A stretch of DNA of 64,000 bases from NCBI RefSeq assembly GCF_003144195.1, contig NW_020290009.1:256181-320180 (forward strand), in the 5' to 3' direction. The notes beneath the pieces are model-generated. The model did no database searches, was not told where the DNA came from, and saw only the letters and a program-made list of their open reading frames with translations. Numbering within the stretch: the stretch's first letter is position 1; every line of letters starts with the position of its first letter. The position numbers and the translations under genes were made by a program. The DNA comes from Ceraceosorus guamensis. Taxonomy: Eukaryota; Basidiomycota; Exobasidiomycetes; Ceraceosorales; Ceraceosoraceae. Of the stretch, positions 47,389-60,900 are shown in pieces.

Positions 47389-48942
47389 ATGTCCAGCGCA
47401 ACCCCTTTCGATCCTTCACAGCATCCGCACAGGCGATGGAACCCGCTCACAGGTTCCCATGTGCTCTGCTCTCGTGAGTGTCACCGCACGCCGAGCCACG
47501 CTACGCTACGCCTTGGCTAGATGAACCTCGTGTTGTAGAGCGAGCGGTCGTGCTGACTGCTGCGTACCTCCCACGGACTGCCATGTGCATGCACTCGCAG
47601 CGCATAGGACTCAAAGGCCCTGGCAAGGAGCTCAGGAAGCTGGTGCGGGTGGACAATTACCGGCCTACGATCCCAAATGCTACCTGTGCCCAGGCAACGA
47701 CCGAGCTACTGGAGGAAAGAATGAACAGTACGAGGGAACGTATGTGAGTTGGGCGAGCGGGGGTCACACGTCACCACGAGGCTGGACCAATGGCCAGCGG
47801 CACGGTGACTGGCCGGACGGGAAACAGCAAAAGAGCAGCGGAAGATCTTCCTATCCATGTTGCTGACCCTCACCCGGCACCCTTCGCCTTGCCTTGCAGT
47901 TTTTCGAGAACGACTATGCCGCATTGAAACCTGACGATGTGGAGTTCAAGGAAGATGGTAAGTATGTCCTGGAGGCGCGTGCGCGGCAGCATACAGAGCA
48001 CCATGATGGTCTGAAATGACTTGCCGTCTGACCTGCTCTGCAGCTTCTACGTCGCATCCGCTGCTTAGGTCGACTCCAGCGAGAGGGAGGTGTTACGTCA
48101 TCTGCTTTCACCCTTCGCACAACCTCACCATCGCGCAGCTGACCAGCGCCCCGTACAGCGCCAGTGTGGACATACTCAGGATCGTGCAAGCCTGGAAATC
48201 TCTCTACCTTCGCATATCCTCCGAAAATCCTTTTGTAAAGTATGTTCAGATCTTCGAGAACAAGGGATCCGCCATGGGATGCTCCAATCCTCATCCACAC
48301 GGCCAGATTTGGTCTCTAGACTATGTCCCTCAAGAGCCGCAAGTGGAGTTGGAGAACCAAAAGGCATACGCTTTGGAGCCAGCCAATGCTGCGCCGGAAG
48401 TGCTCAGGGGCGCGCCTCTGGATTCGAACGGGAAGCCGAGCTTGCTGCTGACATATGTTCACCTCGAGCTCAACACGCCCGGAAGGCCTCGTGTGATCAC
48501 GCTCAATCAGCATTTCGTCGCAGTGGTGCCCTACTGGGCAGTCTGGCCTTTCGAGACGCTCATCCTGCCGGCCAAGAGGCACATCAATAGTCTAGCACAC
48601 ATGACAGAGGAGGAGCTCTCGAGTCTGTCAGACATTCTCGGAAGGACGGCTTGTCGGTTGGACAACATTTTCAGCTGCTCCTTTCCCTACTCCATGGGCA
48701 TTCATCAGAGGCCCGTGCCCGCTACGACGACCGGTAAAGATGGCGCCGCATCGGCATCCTCGGACGTGGCAGACTTTGCCCAGTTTCACATTCACTTTTA
48801 TCCTCCGCTGCTCAGGAGCGCTACGGTGCGCAAGTTCTTGGTCGGATTCGAGATGATGGCGGAACCGCAGAGAGACCTGACGGCTGAACAAGCTGCGGAG
48901 AGGATACGCAATTGCAGCGAAGTACATTACACCGTCAAGTGA
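47389..48942 (+). CDS. GAL7: Galactose-1-phosphate uridylyltransferase
   Basis: Proposed join(47389..47473,47601..47743,47900..47957,48044..48942), 394 aa, phases consistent. A Leloir pathway enzyme, it swaps UMP between UDP-glucose and galactose-1-phosphate in the cytosol. Visible family blocks: [35 protein letters not shown] (zinc-site Cys pair), [32 protein letters not shown] with the HPH nucleophile motif, [43 protein letters not shown]. Length is normal for the family (~370). There is a small Thr/Gly/Ser insert after [11 protein letters not shown]1 and GAL10 are not in the window, so there is no GAL cluster here. Confidence 0.93.
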
Positions 48943-49414
48943 GCGATGCGATGCCATGCAGATATATCTCCTCTGATGCTCGTCAGCGCAGTCAGGATCG
49001 CTGTGTGAAGACTCAACGCAGAAGCGAACGATTAGTTTGGGATATGTGCCGCATGATATCTAGGCGCACGCTCGGGCCTCACAAATAATCAATCACTGCT
49101 TTGAAATCAATTGCATTTTCTTTCGGTGGCGTGCGCTTTGAGCAAACGTGAAAGCGGAGACTAAGCGATGCGGGGGAAGCCTACAAGAGTGACGCGAGAG
49201 CTAGCCAAATGTGTGACATAAAAAAAAAGGTTTCGTCGAGGATGAAGAGATGTTGCCGTGTTCGAGAGTGAACACGCGCTGCGTGGGGTGTAGCTCATCC
49301 ACGATGTAGCTCCCGCTATGAGTTGTAGAAAGGTAAAGTAGAAGAAGAAATGTGGTGTGGGTGGGTTGATTTTGGTGAGAAATCAAGAGATCACAAATGA
49401 GCTACGGCTGATTG
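48943..49414. other. Convergent intergenic region
   Basis: 472 bp between the GAL7 stop and the stop of the minus-strand catalase. A short A-run at 49221-49229. Nothing else seen. Confidence 0.5.
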
Positions 49415-50905
49415 TCAAGCGCCAATCTTTGCGCTGATGCGGCTGCTAATGTCTGGGTGGACGCGGCCAAAGACGGCGAGTTGACGCTGAATGATCTCGC
49501 GAGACTTTGCGCCGCCCAAGTGACCAGAGACGTTGTTGATGAAACGCTCCTTGGCCTGCTCGTCGAACACCTTCTCCCACAGCGCGCGAGGCTGCTCAAA
49601 GTCCTTTTCATCGACTTGAGACAAGAAGTAGCTGATGGTCGATGCGGTAAAGTCTTGGTGAACGGCATCCTGAACGCTGACTTGCTTGGGGTACTGCAAT
49701 GGCTTGATGGTGGACACGTAGTTTGGTCGGCTGCCCTGGTTGCCATTCACCGACATGAAACCGTCGCGCTGGAAGTTGGCCACAGGAACCAACGGAGCAT
49801 TGACGGGGATCTGTTGGTAGTTGACGCCCAGGCGGTGCCTATGTGTGTCGGGGTAAGAGAAGAGACGGCTTTGCAGAACTGGGTCTGCACTGGGCTCAAC
49901 GCCGGGCACGAGGTGGCTGGGTGCGAATGCGACTTGCTCAATCTCGGCAAAGTAGTTGGAAGGGTTCTTGTTCAAAGTGATCTTGCCCACGGGTCGCAAA
50001 GGGAACTCGGCGTGGGGCCAGACCTTGGTCAAGTCGAAGACGCTGTAGCGGAACTCCTCGGCTTGCTTTTGAGTCATGGTCTGCACGCTGACGGTCCAGG
50101 ATGGGAATTGACCCTTCTCGATCTGTTCGAACAATTGCTGGTTGTGAATATCGGGGTTCTCGCCAGCAAGCTTGACACCCTCCTCCTGAGTGTAGAAGTC
50201 GGTGCCCTGATCCGATCGAACGTGAATCTGAACATATTGCCACTCGCCCTGAGCGTTGATGAACTTGAAGGTGTGGCCAGAGTAGCCGTGCTGCAAGTCA
50301 TGACGCTTGGGGATACCTCGGTCACCAAAGAGAATCATGACTTGGTGAACGGACTCTGGGTTTTGGGAGAGGTAGTCCCAGAACATGTCTGCATCCTTCA
50401 AGTGGGTCTGAGGGTCGCGCTTTTGGGTGTGGATGAAGTGGGGGAACTTCGCTGGGTCGCGCAGGAAGAAGATGGGGGTGTTGTTGAAGACCCAATCCCA
50501 GTTGCCTTGCGATGTGCGCAGCTTGACAGAGAAGCCACGGGGGTCACGAGCAGTGTCGGCTGAACCAGACTCGCCACCGACGGTGGAGAACCGCATGGTG
50601 AGGGGAGTCTTGGATCCCTTCTTGAACATTTCAGCGCAGCACAGATCGCTGATGTCGTGAGTAGCCTCGAAGACACCGTGAGCACCACCGCCCTTGGCGT
50701 GCACCACTCGCTCGGGAATGCGTTCCCTGTCAAAGTGTGCCAAGAGGTCGATGTGATGGAAGTCTTGCAAGAGCAAGGGGCCGCCGATGTTCTTCTTGCC
50801 ATTGCTGAAGCGCTGGGCCTGGTAAGGCTCAGGGTAAGGGGCACCGTTGGAGGTGGTGTAGGCCACCTGCTCCGGGCCAGAAGTGAACACTTCAGAGGAA
50901 GGCAT
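49415..50905 (-). CDS. Intracellular heme catalase (intronless)
   Basis: 496 aa, single exon. Typical small-subunit catalase: His69 ([11 protein letters not shown]), Asn142 (VFNNTPIFFLRD), proximal Tyr351 (RLFSYPDTHRHRLG), NADPH-type region and IPVNAPLVPVANFQRDG. There is no signal peptide. The C-terminus ends KIGA, not a canonical peroxisomal PTS1 tripeptide, so it is probably cytosolic. The start MPSSEVF was chosen because the frame upstream runs through a TATA box. It is a paralogue of the secreted catalase 7 kb away, which shares SRLFSY, NYFAEIEQ and other blocks, but it has lost (or never had) that gene's ten introns. Strong C-ending codon bias suggests high expression. Confidence 0.95.
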   Translation of the reverse strand: MPSSEVFTSGPEQVAYTTSNGAPYPEPYQAQRFSNGKKNIGGPLLLQDFHHIDLLAHFDRERIPERVVHAKGGGAHGVFEATHDISDLCCAEMFKKGSKTPLTMRFSTVGGESGSADTARDPRGFSVKLRTSQGNWDWVFNNTPIFFLRDPAKFPHFIHTQKRDPQTHLKDADMFWDYLSQNPESVHQVMILFGDRGIPKRHDLQHGYSGHTFKFINAQGEWQYVQIHVRSDQGTDFYTQEEGVKLAGENPDIHNQQLFEQIEKGQFPSWTVSVQTMTQKQAEEFRYSVFDLTKVWPHAEFPLRPVGKITLNKNPSNYFAEIEQVAFAPSHLVPGVEPSADPVLQSRLFSYPDTHRHRLGVNYQQIPVNAPLVPVANFQRDGFMSVNGNQGSRPNYVSTIKPLQYPKQVSVQDAVHQDFTASTISYFLSQVDEKDFEQPRALWEKVFDEQAKERFINNVSGHLGGAKSREIIQRQLAVFGRVHPDISSRISAKIGA

Positions 50906-52365
<1,460 letters not shown>

Positions 52366-53478
52366 TTAGTGACGGCCGTTGCGAAGCGCACGGCGACTGA
52401 GCGGATGCACCGTGATGTTGGCGCTGGCTGCAGTGCGCCCAAAGAAGGCCTCGAGAAAGCTGCGTTTGACATCGTTTGGCGCGTCTTCGCCGTGGAGCGC
52501 TCGGTGGACCTCTGGCGTGCGGCGAACAAGTGGGTTGATCGTATTGACTGCAAGGGACGCGAAGCGTCTGTAGCGGTCAAATAGAGGCTCTAGAAACGAG
52601 CGCGTCGTTCCCTCGATGCCGAATTCCTCGGTCCAGCAGCCGTTTTCCGAACGGCGACATGGAGCCACAGCATTGCGGGCAGCAGCTAGACCTCGTCGAA
52701 AGACCTTGGCGATGTCGGCCGTCCCAGGTCTGCTGTTCAGACTACCGAGCTTCGCGATCACCGATCGAGCGCGCTTGTCAAGAACATTGCCACCCCAGCA
52801 TGGTCCAGTCTGGCCGTTGCGACGGCATAGTCCCAGAAGAGATCCGGGAGCCGGCTTCACGACGACCGGCGGAGGGGTCATCATGTTCGGTGGCATCGCC
52901 GAGTGTTCGGCCTTGGGCTTCTTCTTGCACACAGAGTCCTTCGAATGGTATTGCTGACACGCGGGCAGTTTGCGATTTGCCGACTTCTTGCAAAACTTCT
53001 TGTAATTGCTGCATGCTGCGGCATTGTTGTCTACCGGTTCGGCGCCAGGGTCTGGCTTCGCGCCGTGGCCGAACGGCAGATTTAGAAAAGGACCTTCGTC
53101 GACCATCGGAGAGCGAGCATCGAGACCTTGCGTACCTTCTTGAACACTGTTGTCACTCCTTGGTCCATAGAAGGGATTGCGGAGCGGTTGCTCCTCGAGG
53201 AGTGTCAGGAGTGCACCACCCGGATACTTTCTTATTTTCTTGCCATGCTTTCGATCTTTTTGCTTGCTTCGCTCATCCTCCTCCTCGTCCGACAGTTTGG
53301 TAGGACTTCTGCGGATGAAAGACGTCGCATCCGATGAGCCCGAAACAGATGGTGCAAAAGTCCGAGTGGCAAGTGCTTGAGTGGACGTCGGAGGTAGAGG
53401 GGCTCCGAAGCTCACGGTGCTCGTGAGCACGGCACACAGCACGCTGGCATGCAGCAAACATTGCATGAACGATGGCAT
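52366..53478 (-). CDS. Secreted Kex2-site-rich protein with internal repeats
   Basis: 370 aa, no intron. Signal peptide at residues 1-~25 (MPSFMQCLLHASVLCAVLTS). The chain has many dibasic sites (for example RR56-57, KR235-236, RR261-262, RR304-305, RR319-320, KR338-339, RR362-363). Two kinds of internal repeat are visible. One is a Cys pair, CRRNGQTGPCW (218-228) and CRRSENGCW (274-282). The other is SFLEPLFDR...INPLVRR (294-320) and SFLEAFFGR...VHPLSRR (340-363). A separate Cys-rich block (C156, C163, C174, C184) precedes them. This is the architecture of Kex2-processed repeat proteins such as Ustilago Rep1, giving small secreted peptides, but with only two degenerate repeats. The peptide role (surface activity, signalling or effector) is inference. 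Confidence 0.75.
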   Translation of the reverse strand: MPSFMQCLLHASVLCAVLTSTVSFGAPLPPTSTQALATRTFAPSVSGSSDATSFIRRSPTKLSDEEEDERSKQKDRKHGKKIRKYPGGALLTLLEEQPLRNPFYGPRSDNSVQEGTQGLDARSPMVDEGPFLNLPFGHGAKPDPGAEPVDNNAAACSNYKKFCKKSANRKLPACQQYHSKDSVCKKKPKAEHSAMPPNMMTPPPVVVKPAPGSLLGLCRRNGQTGPCWGGNVLDKRARSVIAKLGSLNSRPGTADIAKVFRRGLAAARNAVAPCRRSENGCWTEEFGIEGTTRSFLEPLFDRYRRFASLAVNTINPLVRRTPEVHRALHGEDAPNDVKRSFLEAFFGRTAASANITVHPLSRRALRNGRH

Positions 53479-55005
53479 GGTGTCTTGATTTGAAAGGCGG
53501 GGCTTGAAAGGGGAAAAGGGGGTGGGTGACGTTGCGGAGGGGTGATCGAGGAGGGATGATTCGGCGAGGGAAGGTCGGTGAGGAGATGATCCGATTGAGG
53601 TGGCTCATGGATGAGCGCATTTAAAAGGCGATCAAGGAATGCATCACGCTATAGGCTGAGTACCTGCAAAAGCTGGTTTGCAGTGTAGCAGCTCTCCTCT
53701 CCTCGTGTGTTGCGGCTGCATCTGCAGTGGTCAGCACCTCGATCTTACTGAGACGCTCTCGAAGCCGCGATGTGGCAATCGATTTGAATGACCAGAATTC
53801 CCATACGCAAGGTAGTGAGAGGCAGACATTGTCCTGGAGGTTTGACGCAGAGCATGTATGCACCAGTCTCTCTAGCTAAAGATCGAAACTCTATCGGTAC
53901 GGAATCCTGCCGCACTGATCGCGCACCACGTGCTGGCAATCGTAACGCAGATTCCCAAAAGGCGCAGTCAGAGTCCATCGCGTTGGCTGAAATCTACCGA
54001 GGATCCGATAGACCGCCCAAACACGATGCATCGTCAATGGCAATCACCCGGAGCAAAGGCGCGGTGTAGCGGGCACCCCTCTAGGCTGATGTGTATTTCG
54101 GCGCAAAGCGCCTCTGGCTTCGGTCCGCTGACTTGGTCGATCTCCTCGATTTCTTTCTGAGCATGCGAGCTTGCTTGAAAGCGGCGTCAAGGCAATGCCC
54201 GATGACGCGCTCGCGCTGCAGGCGCTTTGCACCCATTCTTGATGGTCGCTCTCGGTGTTGGCTTCCCAAATTGATTGCAATTTCACTCTCGTGCCTGACT
54301 GGATATGGCCGTGCTCAGGTCTGCTCTCTATTCAACCAGGAGCTATGCTCTGATCAGCTTTGAGCAAATGCTGAGCTCGACGTGGGAGAATGCCGATGCG
54401 GAGGCCCTGTGCTTCACGCGGAGCCTTGATTGGACACGGGCATCAGCGAACCTTGCGCAGGCTTGCCCTCCAAAGTCTTGCGGTTCTGTCTTTCGAGACA
54501 GACCGCGAGAAGTGGCAATTTGTACAAAGTGCAGCACTTTGGCACACCTGGACACTACAGCGCACAACGACAGGTCCTCCGGGAGGATCAATCGACCCGT
54601 AATTTGGCCGTTGAGCTCGCTTCAAATCCTTAGTGGAAATCGTGCAACGGATTGGCTGGCTGCGTCAAAGTCTCGGTGAGTGGCTTGTAAAGCTACGATG
54701 AAATCGCTCGCGCTAGAGGTGGTGGATTGCGGTCGCACAGGGCCTGACGTCGAGCGTCACTGCACAAACGGTATGGCGAGTTCCCTGCTGACCTTGATGA
54801 GACCCTGGACCTAGCGCCGGGGCTTCCGAGACCAAAACATCATCCAAATGTGCCGACCGTCCGATCGTGAATGCTTGATTCTCGCTGCGACCCCGAGTGG
54901 CCGTGGTATATTGTCCAAAATTGCTGCAAGTGGTCGAGCCTGAGCACACATCGTGGTGGGCCCATCGAGGGCAAGTGAGCCGCTGAAAGGCCAAAGATAC
55001 CCAAC
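53479..55005. other. Intergenic region
   Basis: About 1.5 kb between two minus-strand genes. Open frames on both strands are short and featureless. One partial copy of the 10-mer (GATCGTGAATG) lies near 54864. No RNA gene seen. Confidence 0.5.
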
Positions 55006-57109
55006 TCAATTCTCGAGCATCGCGTGTTCCTGCGCCTTCGAGTCCCCCTTCGCCGCGTTTGATTGTCCCACGGTAGAAGCAGGGACGTCGGGCAGCTCGA
55101 CCGCCTCTCGATGCTCAGCCGTCGCTTTCTCCGTTGCTTGTCGCGGGTCGAAAGAGTCCGCCTCCTTGGACTTCTCTTCCAATTCGAGCGCCTTGAACTC
55201 TTCTTCCAACTGCCTTTCTTCCTCTTCTTCGTCAGCAATGCTTTTGCCCGTAGCTGCTCTTCGGGCATCATCCCCGCCCGCACGAACCGCCTCGTTGACC
55301 TCGCTCTGTTCGGCCAACGCGTCCGACAATTCTTCCAAGGTGGAGTCGACGTGATCTCTCTGAAGAGCTGGCTGGGAGAGCAGAGCGCGCATGGTCTGCG
55401 TCGCCAGCGCGTAGGACTTGATGATCTGCGCAGGGTGCACGCCGGGTTCGGATGCAATATAATTTGAGCCAGGACCGCCTCAAGACCTGCACCGAAACTT
55501 CAATACTCACCTCGGCGTCTCCAGCGGCTTGCTCAAGCTTGAGCAAAACATTGCCGAGAGTATCGAGTGCACCGAGGCGCTGGTCCAGCAGCTCCTCCAG
55601 CTGCTTCCGCGATCGCAGGTGAAACTTGGCTTGCTGTTTCTGATTTGTCTTTAGCGAAGCAGATATGCGTTCGCTTTTCCTGAGACGAGCATCTGAAGGT
55701 GTGAGTTCGGAAGGCGTGATGACGACTCATGCATCGCGGCAAGGCTCACTCTTCGATGCGCTCCTTCAGCTCGTCGACCTGCTGCTCAAGCTTTGCATGC
55801 GTAGACCGAAGCTCCACCGCTCCCCTTTCTTCCTTTGTGATCGGAGGCACAGCCTCGTCGACCGCATGTGCCATCTTGATAACCTGAGCGAGCGAGATCC
55901 ATGTCGCAGTGGACAGATGGTAAACTACGGTTCCTACTAGCATCTGCACCTGCATCGCCTCCGCCTGCCAACTCACATCGCCATCTATCAATGCGACTCT
56001 GCGGTCTCTTTCGAGGTGTTTCAACAGCACAGCTTCATCCGCTTCACTCAGGACCACCGATGGTTCTCCATCTCGTAGAGACTGCAACAGCGCAGAACGA
56101 AATGTTGACCTCGAGTAGAGCGAGTCTATGGGCGACAGCCTTGCTCGTGCAAAATGTGCAGACAACACTGCCGAAGCAGCTTTCTGAATTGGTGGCAGAG
56201 CAGAGCGAAGATCGAGACTCAGCAGTGAGCATTGGACGAGCAGGAAAGCGCATGATTTGGCAGCTCAGCAGTTTCACGCGGATACTTGACTTATGGCTCA
56301 CCTCGAGATTGCTCCATACCACCCACCTACCCCGCGCCTCAGCGAGATCCCTGGCGGAAGCATCGTGAGAGTCTTCCTCTGAGCGAAAGTGTGAAGCAGC
56401 CCACTGAACGGGGTATGTGACAGCACTGCCTACGAGCGAAGCGACGTTTGATATACTTGGAGTCTTGAGCGAGAATGTCCAGCTCCTTTGTCCAGCCGTG
56501 GATGATCTGGCAGGACCTGATATCTGTGCAGGGGATCGTTGGAAGTTGGTTAGGGAAATGAGACGCTGTTGATTGGAGAGCTCGAGCTGCGACGAGTGAG
56601 GAACACATTATGAGCGTCTAACGTACGCGTATAGCATAGCCCCCACCGTCGGGGAATCCGTGCGGGCGCCCATAGGACCGAGAGAGAGTACTCACTACAG
56701 CTGTGCCCATGCCCAGTGGTCGTCCAACATCGTCCACTTCCCATTCCGGGTCATCCTCGGGCCGAAGGTCGAAGATGAGCCTGTCCACATCTCCAGGTGC
56801 GCTGGTGGACGTTGCTGTGCCTGGCGTAGCTGCTTTTGAGCGTATCACATCCCTCGACTTCCCTTGGACTGAGCGCCGTGCTGCGCCGTGCCAAGCTACA
56901 TCTTGTATAGTACTATCCCACCAACTGACGTGATCGGCATAGGCCAGAGGGTTGGATAGCTTGAGAGGCTCCAAATCGGAATAGTGAGCTGCAAGAGCAC
57001 TGTTCGGTCCGCTCGTGTAGCTTGAACGAGTATTTGTCGCCTCTTGAAAGTCTTCAAGGCTTGAGAGATAGGCTCGAAGAGATTTGCGCTCGGAGTTCGC
57101 AGCGGACAT
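55006..57109 (-). CDS. CHM7: ESCRT-III-like protein Chm7/CHMP7
   Basis: Proposed complement(join(55006..55425,55511..55679,55750..55883,55977..56183,56302..56586,56696..57109)), 542 aa, phases consistent. CHMP7 recruits ESCRT-III to the nuclear envelope for sealing and quality control. The N-terminal half fits the divergent winged-helix part (LSSLEDFQ, NPLAYADHVSWWDSTI; later WVVWSNLEKAASAVLSAHFARARLSPIDSLYS). The C-terminal half is a SNF7 coiled coil: ELRSTHAKLEQQVDELKERIEE, then KFHLRSRKQLEELLDQRLGALDTLGNVLLKLEQAAGDAE. Acidic helices follow and a final LPDVP motif, as in SNF7-family MIT-interacting tails. The third intron is 93 nt without a stop and could be retained. The N-terminal start is the first ATG of the conserved frame. 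Confidence 0.78.
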
Positions 57110-57964
57110 CTTACCAATCGGAGTTGATGGATACGAGGAGGGCAGCTGCCAGTCGACGTCCAGCTGTTCACCACGAGCAAGAGGTTCGTCTCGCCTAGCT
57201 GGCTGTATCTATGCCCCTTATCGCTATCCTGACGAAAGACTGAGCCACGTGCGTCAGGTGCTGTGAGGCAAGACAGCGCAGGAGCGATCGAGTGCGTTGA
57301 TAGGTAAGGTGAATGCTGAATGATCGAATCACTCAAGAACTTTTCTCTTGAATTGAATCATTTGAATGAATGCAAAGTGACACCTCGAAACACCAGAAGG
57401 AGCGCGTCGCATCACGTGTTGCCCGCCGCGAGAGATGCCAATTCTGAATGAGTCATGTCAGCTCAGGATGACTTTATTCGTGATTGAAAAAGTTCAAGAG
57501 TCATAATCCTCGAGCAAAACGGGTCAACGATAGGTGGGCCCTTGCACGGCGTGTGTTGACTGATGAAGCATAGAAAGCAGTGCGCATAATCAGCTCCTCG
57601 TATGAGGACTGTGCGATCCTGAACAGCTGTCAGGAGTCACAGTCTCAGAGGACCCTTGGTGATCATCCCCACGCCGCGGTCAGACATGTTTTGAGGAGCC
57701 AGCAATTAACTTTCGCGCCGCATCAGGGGCGCGGGCGCGTGAATGCGCAGTAACACAGCCACGCGCAGCGCGACTCCACAGTCAGCACGAGTCTGCAAGT
57801 TGCGAGTGGAAACAATTTGAAAGCGGGGCGTGCGTGACAGTGCGCATTTCTCTTCATCACCGTGCACATCACCTCCAGCACCGCCGTCCAGCAAGGTAAA
57901 GGCTGCGAACAATCTGAGCCCGTCAGACTCAGGACTCCAACGAGCTGCACACCTCGCCCCCACC
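57110..57964. other. Divergent promoter region CHM7 / ceramidase
   Basis: 855 bp between divergent starts. ATTCGTGATT at 57476-57485. No TATA box stands out. No gene seen. Confidence 0.5.
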
Positions 57965-60900
57965 ATGGGAGTCACGAGAAAGTCGGAAGCACCGACCGAG
58001 GCGGAGCTGCCTTTGCTCGCGTCGGAGCAAGTGGAGAAACGTTCTCAGGCGGACAAGAAGTCCAAAGGAGGCGCGTCCCGATGGTCGACATCGTCAACAA
58101 GAAGAGTCACATTCGCTCTGGCATCACTGGCTTGTGTGGCTCTGGTGTATCTTTGCGCAGCAAAAGCTGACCAGCTGCGCCTCGGACTCTACGACACTGA
58201 CCAACTGAATGCGAGTGGCGAAGAGGCTGCTCTAAAGTTGCTAAAGGGTGGGAGGTTGCAGCATACCGAGGGGTCAGCACGGAAACAAGCAAGCGAAAGA
58301 ATCTTTTTTGGAATCGGCAAGGCAGACATTACTGGTGAACAGAGTCGTCATTTGAGATTCAGCAGTCTCGAGCTCACGGCTGCATTTCTCACCTTTTCGC
58401 GCAGGGCCCATCGTCGAGACAAACATGATGGGGTATGCTTCCTCGTCACAGACCAATACGGGCCTGGCATACAGGCAGTACTCTCGAGCATTTGTGCTAG
58501 GGAATGTCGGTGACGACGACAGCATCGCGTTCCGGACCGGATCGGTATACACCACCACGCACGATCTGCTGCGACGTGTACGAAGGGCGCTATTCGCTTG
58601 GGGCCTTTTCGCTCATCCGAGTGCGGGGGAGCAGGATCCAAACGATGGAAAGAAGCAGCGATGGGTGATTGTGAACTCGGACCTGTGCATGGGAGATACG
58701 GGCATCAGACGAGCTGTCGTCGAGAAGCTCAGAGAGGTCTTACCCGACGTCTATGGGGAAAGAAACTTTGCCTGGACTGGGACGCACAGGTGAGCTGAAT
58801 GTGCTTGTGACGCACTCTCGCTAGCTGACGCCCCGTCTCATCAGTCACTCTGGTGCTGGAGGATTCATCAATGCGCTCATCGTACAGACCTCATCGCTGG
58901 GCATCGTCCAGCAAAACTTCGATGCCATCGTCGAAGGCACCGTTCGTTCCATCCTGCTCGCTCACGACGACTACGAAAAGCGCGTCGCGCGGACGATGGT
59001 CTTGTCTCGAGACCTCGTGTCAGCAAATGCGCACCACTCGGACACGTCGACCTGGCCTTCGATTCGATTTGGCAATACAACGCTACGAAACGCGCACATC
59101 AACCGTAGTGCTAGTGCATACCTTCGAAATCCGCTCGAGGAGCGTCAGCTATATGACAGCGACACCGACGATGAATTTGCTTTGCTTGAATTTGTCGATG
59201 CGTCCGTAAAGGAAGTGGCAGGAAACACCGGCGTGCTCTCAGTCTACGCTGTCCACGGCACGTCCCTCTACGAAAACAACACGCTCACATCCGGGGATAA
59301 TAAGGGCCTCGCAGCTCTGCAGCTGGAATTTGACCCTACGCTTGCCTCGCGCCAAGGTAGTTTCATCGCTGGCATTGCGCAAGGAAGCGTGGGCGACACG
59401 ACACCGAACACTGGAGGTGCATACTGCGATGCGACTGGCGAGCTGTGCGATTTCGAAAGTTCTACCTGTCCAAACAAGAGGGGCAAGGAGAGAAGCCAAA
59501 GTTGTAGAGGTAGGCCGCCTACTTGGGGAGACTTGGATCTCCTCAACGAGAGCATGACTGGTGGTTGGGATTGGAGTGGGAATCAAGTCATTGCCGGATT
59601 GCAACGAGACTCTGCGATGAACATTCTCGGACTCCACAGCTCTCACGATCACGGCCGGCAGATACGTTCGCACGCCGAAGCGAAGTCTTTGGAACTCAAA
59701 GACAATCCCATAAGCGGAGAAGTGAGGTCTGTCAAATGGAATGTAGCCCTCGGTGGTGCCGACGGCTTTAGCTTTGTCTTACCGAATGGGACGCGGGTCA
59801 GGACCTGCCCGGCAGCGCTTGGCTATGGCTTTGCTGGCGGCACGACGGATGGGTGAGTCGCACAAGAAGTGGTGCGCTGCGAAACCTGCTCAATTCTACA
59901 TGCGCCTTGTCGGCAGGCCCGGTCCTTTCGACTTTACGCAAGGCACCAACGATACGATGCCCACCAACCCTCTTTGGGCCGCGATAAGAACGCTGGTGAT
60001 GCGTCCTGGCAAGGAGCAGGTTGCTTGCCAAAGTCCTAAGCGCATCCTTCTGAATATTGGAGAGCAGGTGAGCTGGTAAGAAGGATGACGTCGTTGTCAT
60101 GCGCAAGGGATCTTACAGAGTCATTTTACGTCAACTCACATAGCACGCACCGTACGACTGGGGACCTAGCGCCGGCATCGTTGAGGCACAGATTCTTCGC
60201 GCGGGCAGAGTCTTCATTCTTGTCGTGCCGGGCGAATTCACCACGATGGCTGGCAGGCGTATCAAGGACCGTGTGCGCGACAGCATACGCGTCCTGGGCA
60301 TCGAAGACGAGCCCATCGTTCTGCTGACCGGTCCAGCCAACACCTACGGTCACTGTAAGTTCACACAAGGGCGATATCGGCACATGGATAGATGTACTGA
60401 CATGCTCTCTCATCGCAGATGTGACGACCATCGAAGAGTATGCAGCGCAAAGATATGAAGGCGGCTCGACGCTGTTTGGGCCACACACGCTAGAGGTGGG
60501 TAGTGTCGATGTGCTCTAGTGATTGAAACCGCGCTCGCGCTGACCACCACCACCCACGCTCGCTTAGGCTTATATCCACATCTACGCCAACGTCTTGGTG
60601 CCTGCTCTCACTAACGACGATGCTGCGGGCATGATCCCGCCCGGAGAACTTGCACCGAGCAACATTGGACGAGCATTCAAGATGGGGGAGAAGCGGGTGG
60701 TGTATGATGCTGTGAGTAGCATGGTCGAGGGGGGGGGGGCAAGAGCAAGCTTGCATGCTAAAGAGATCACTCGCTCTCAGGCACCTTTTGGCAAAAGCAT
60801 TGGAGATGTGACGGTCCAGCCAGAAGCGCAGTACGAGCTATCCTCTCGTCCATCCATCACTGCTCGATTTGCGGGAGCCAATCCGCGCAACGACTTGCGC

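Noticed and set aside
55884-55976. Continuous reading through the third CHM7 intron as coding
   Set aside because: Strong GTGAGT donor and CTCGCTCAG acceptor flank it, and removing it keeps the frame; the retained form is listed only as a possible isoform.
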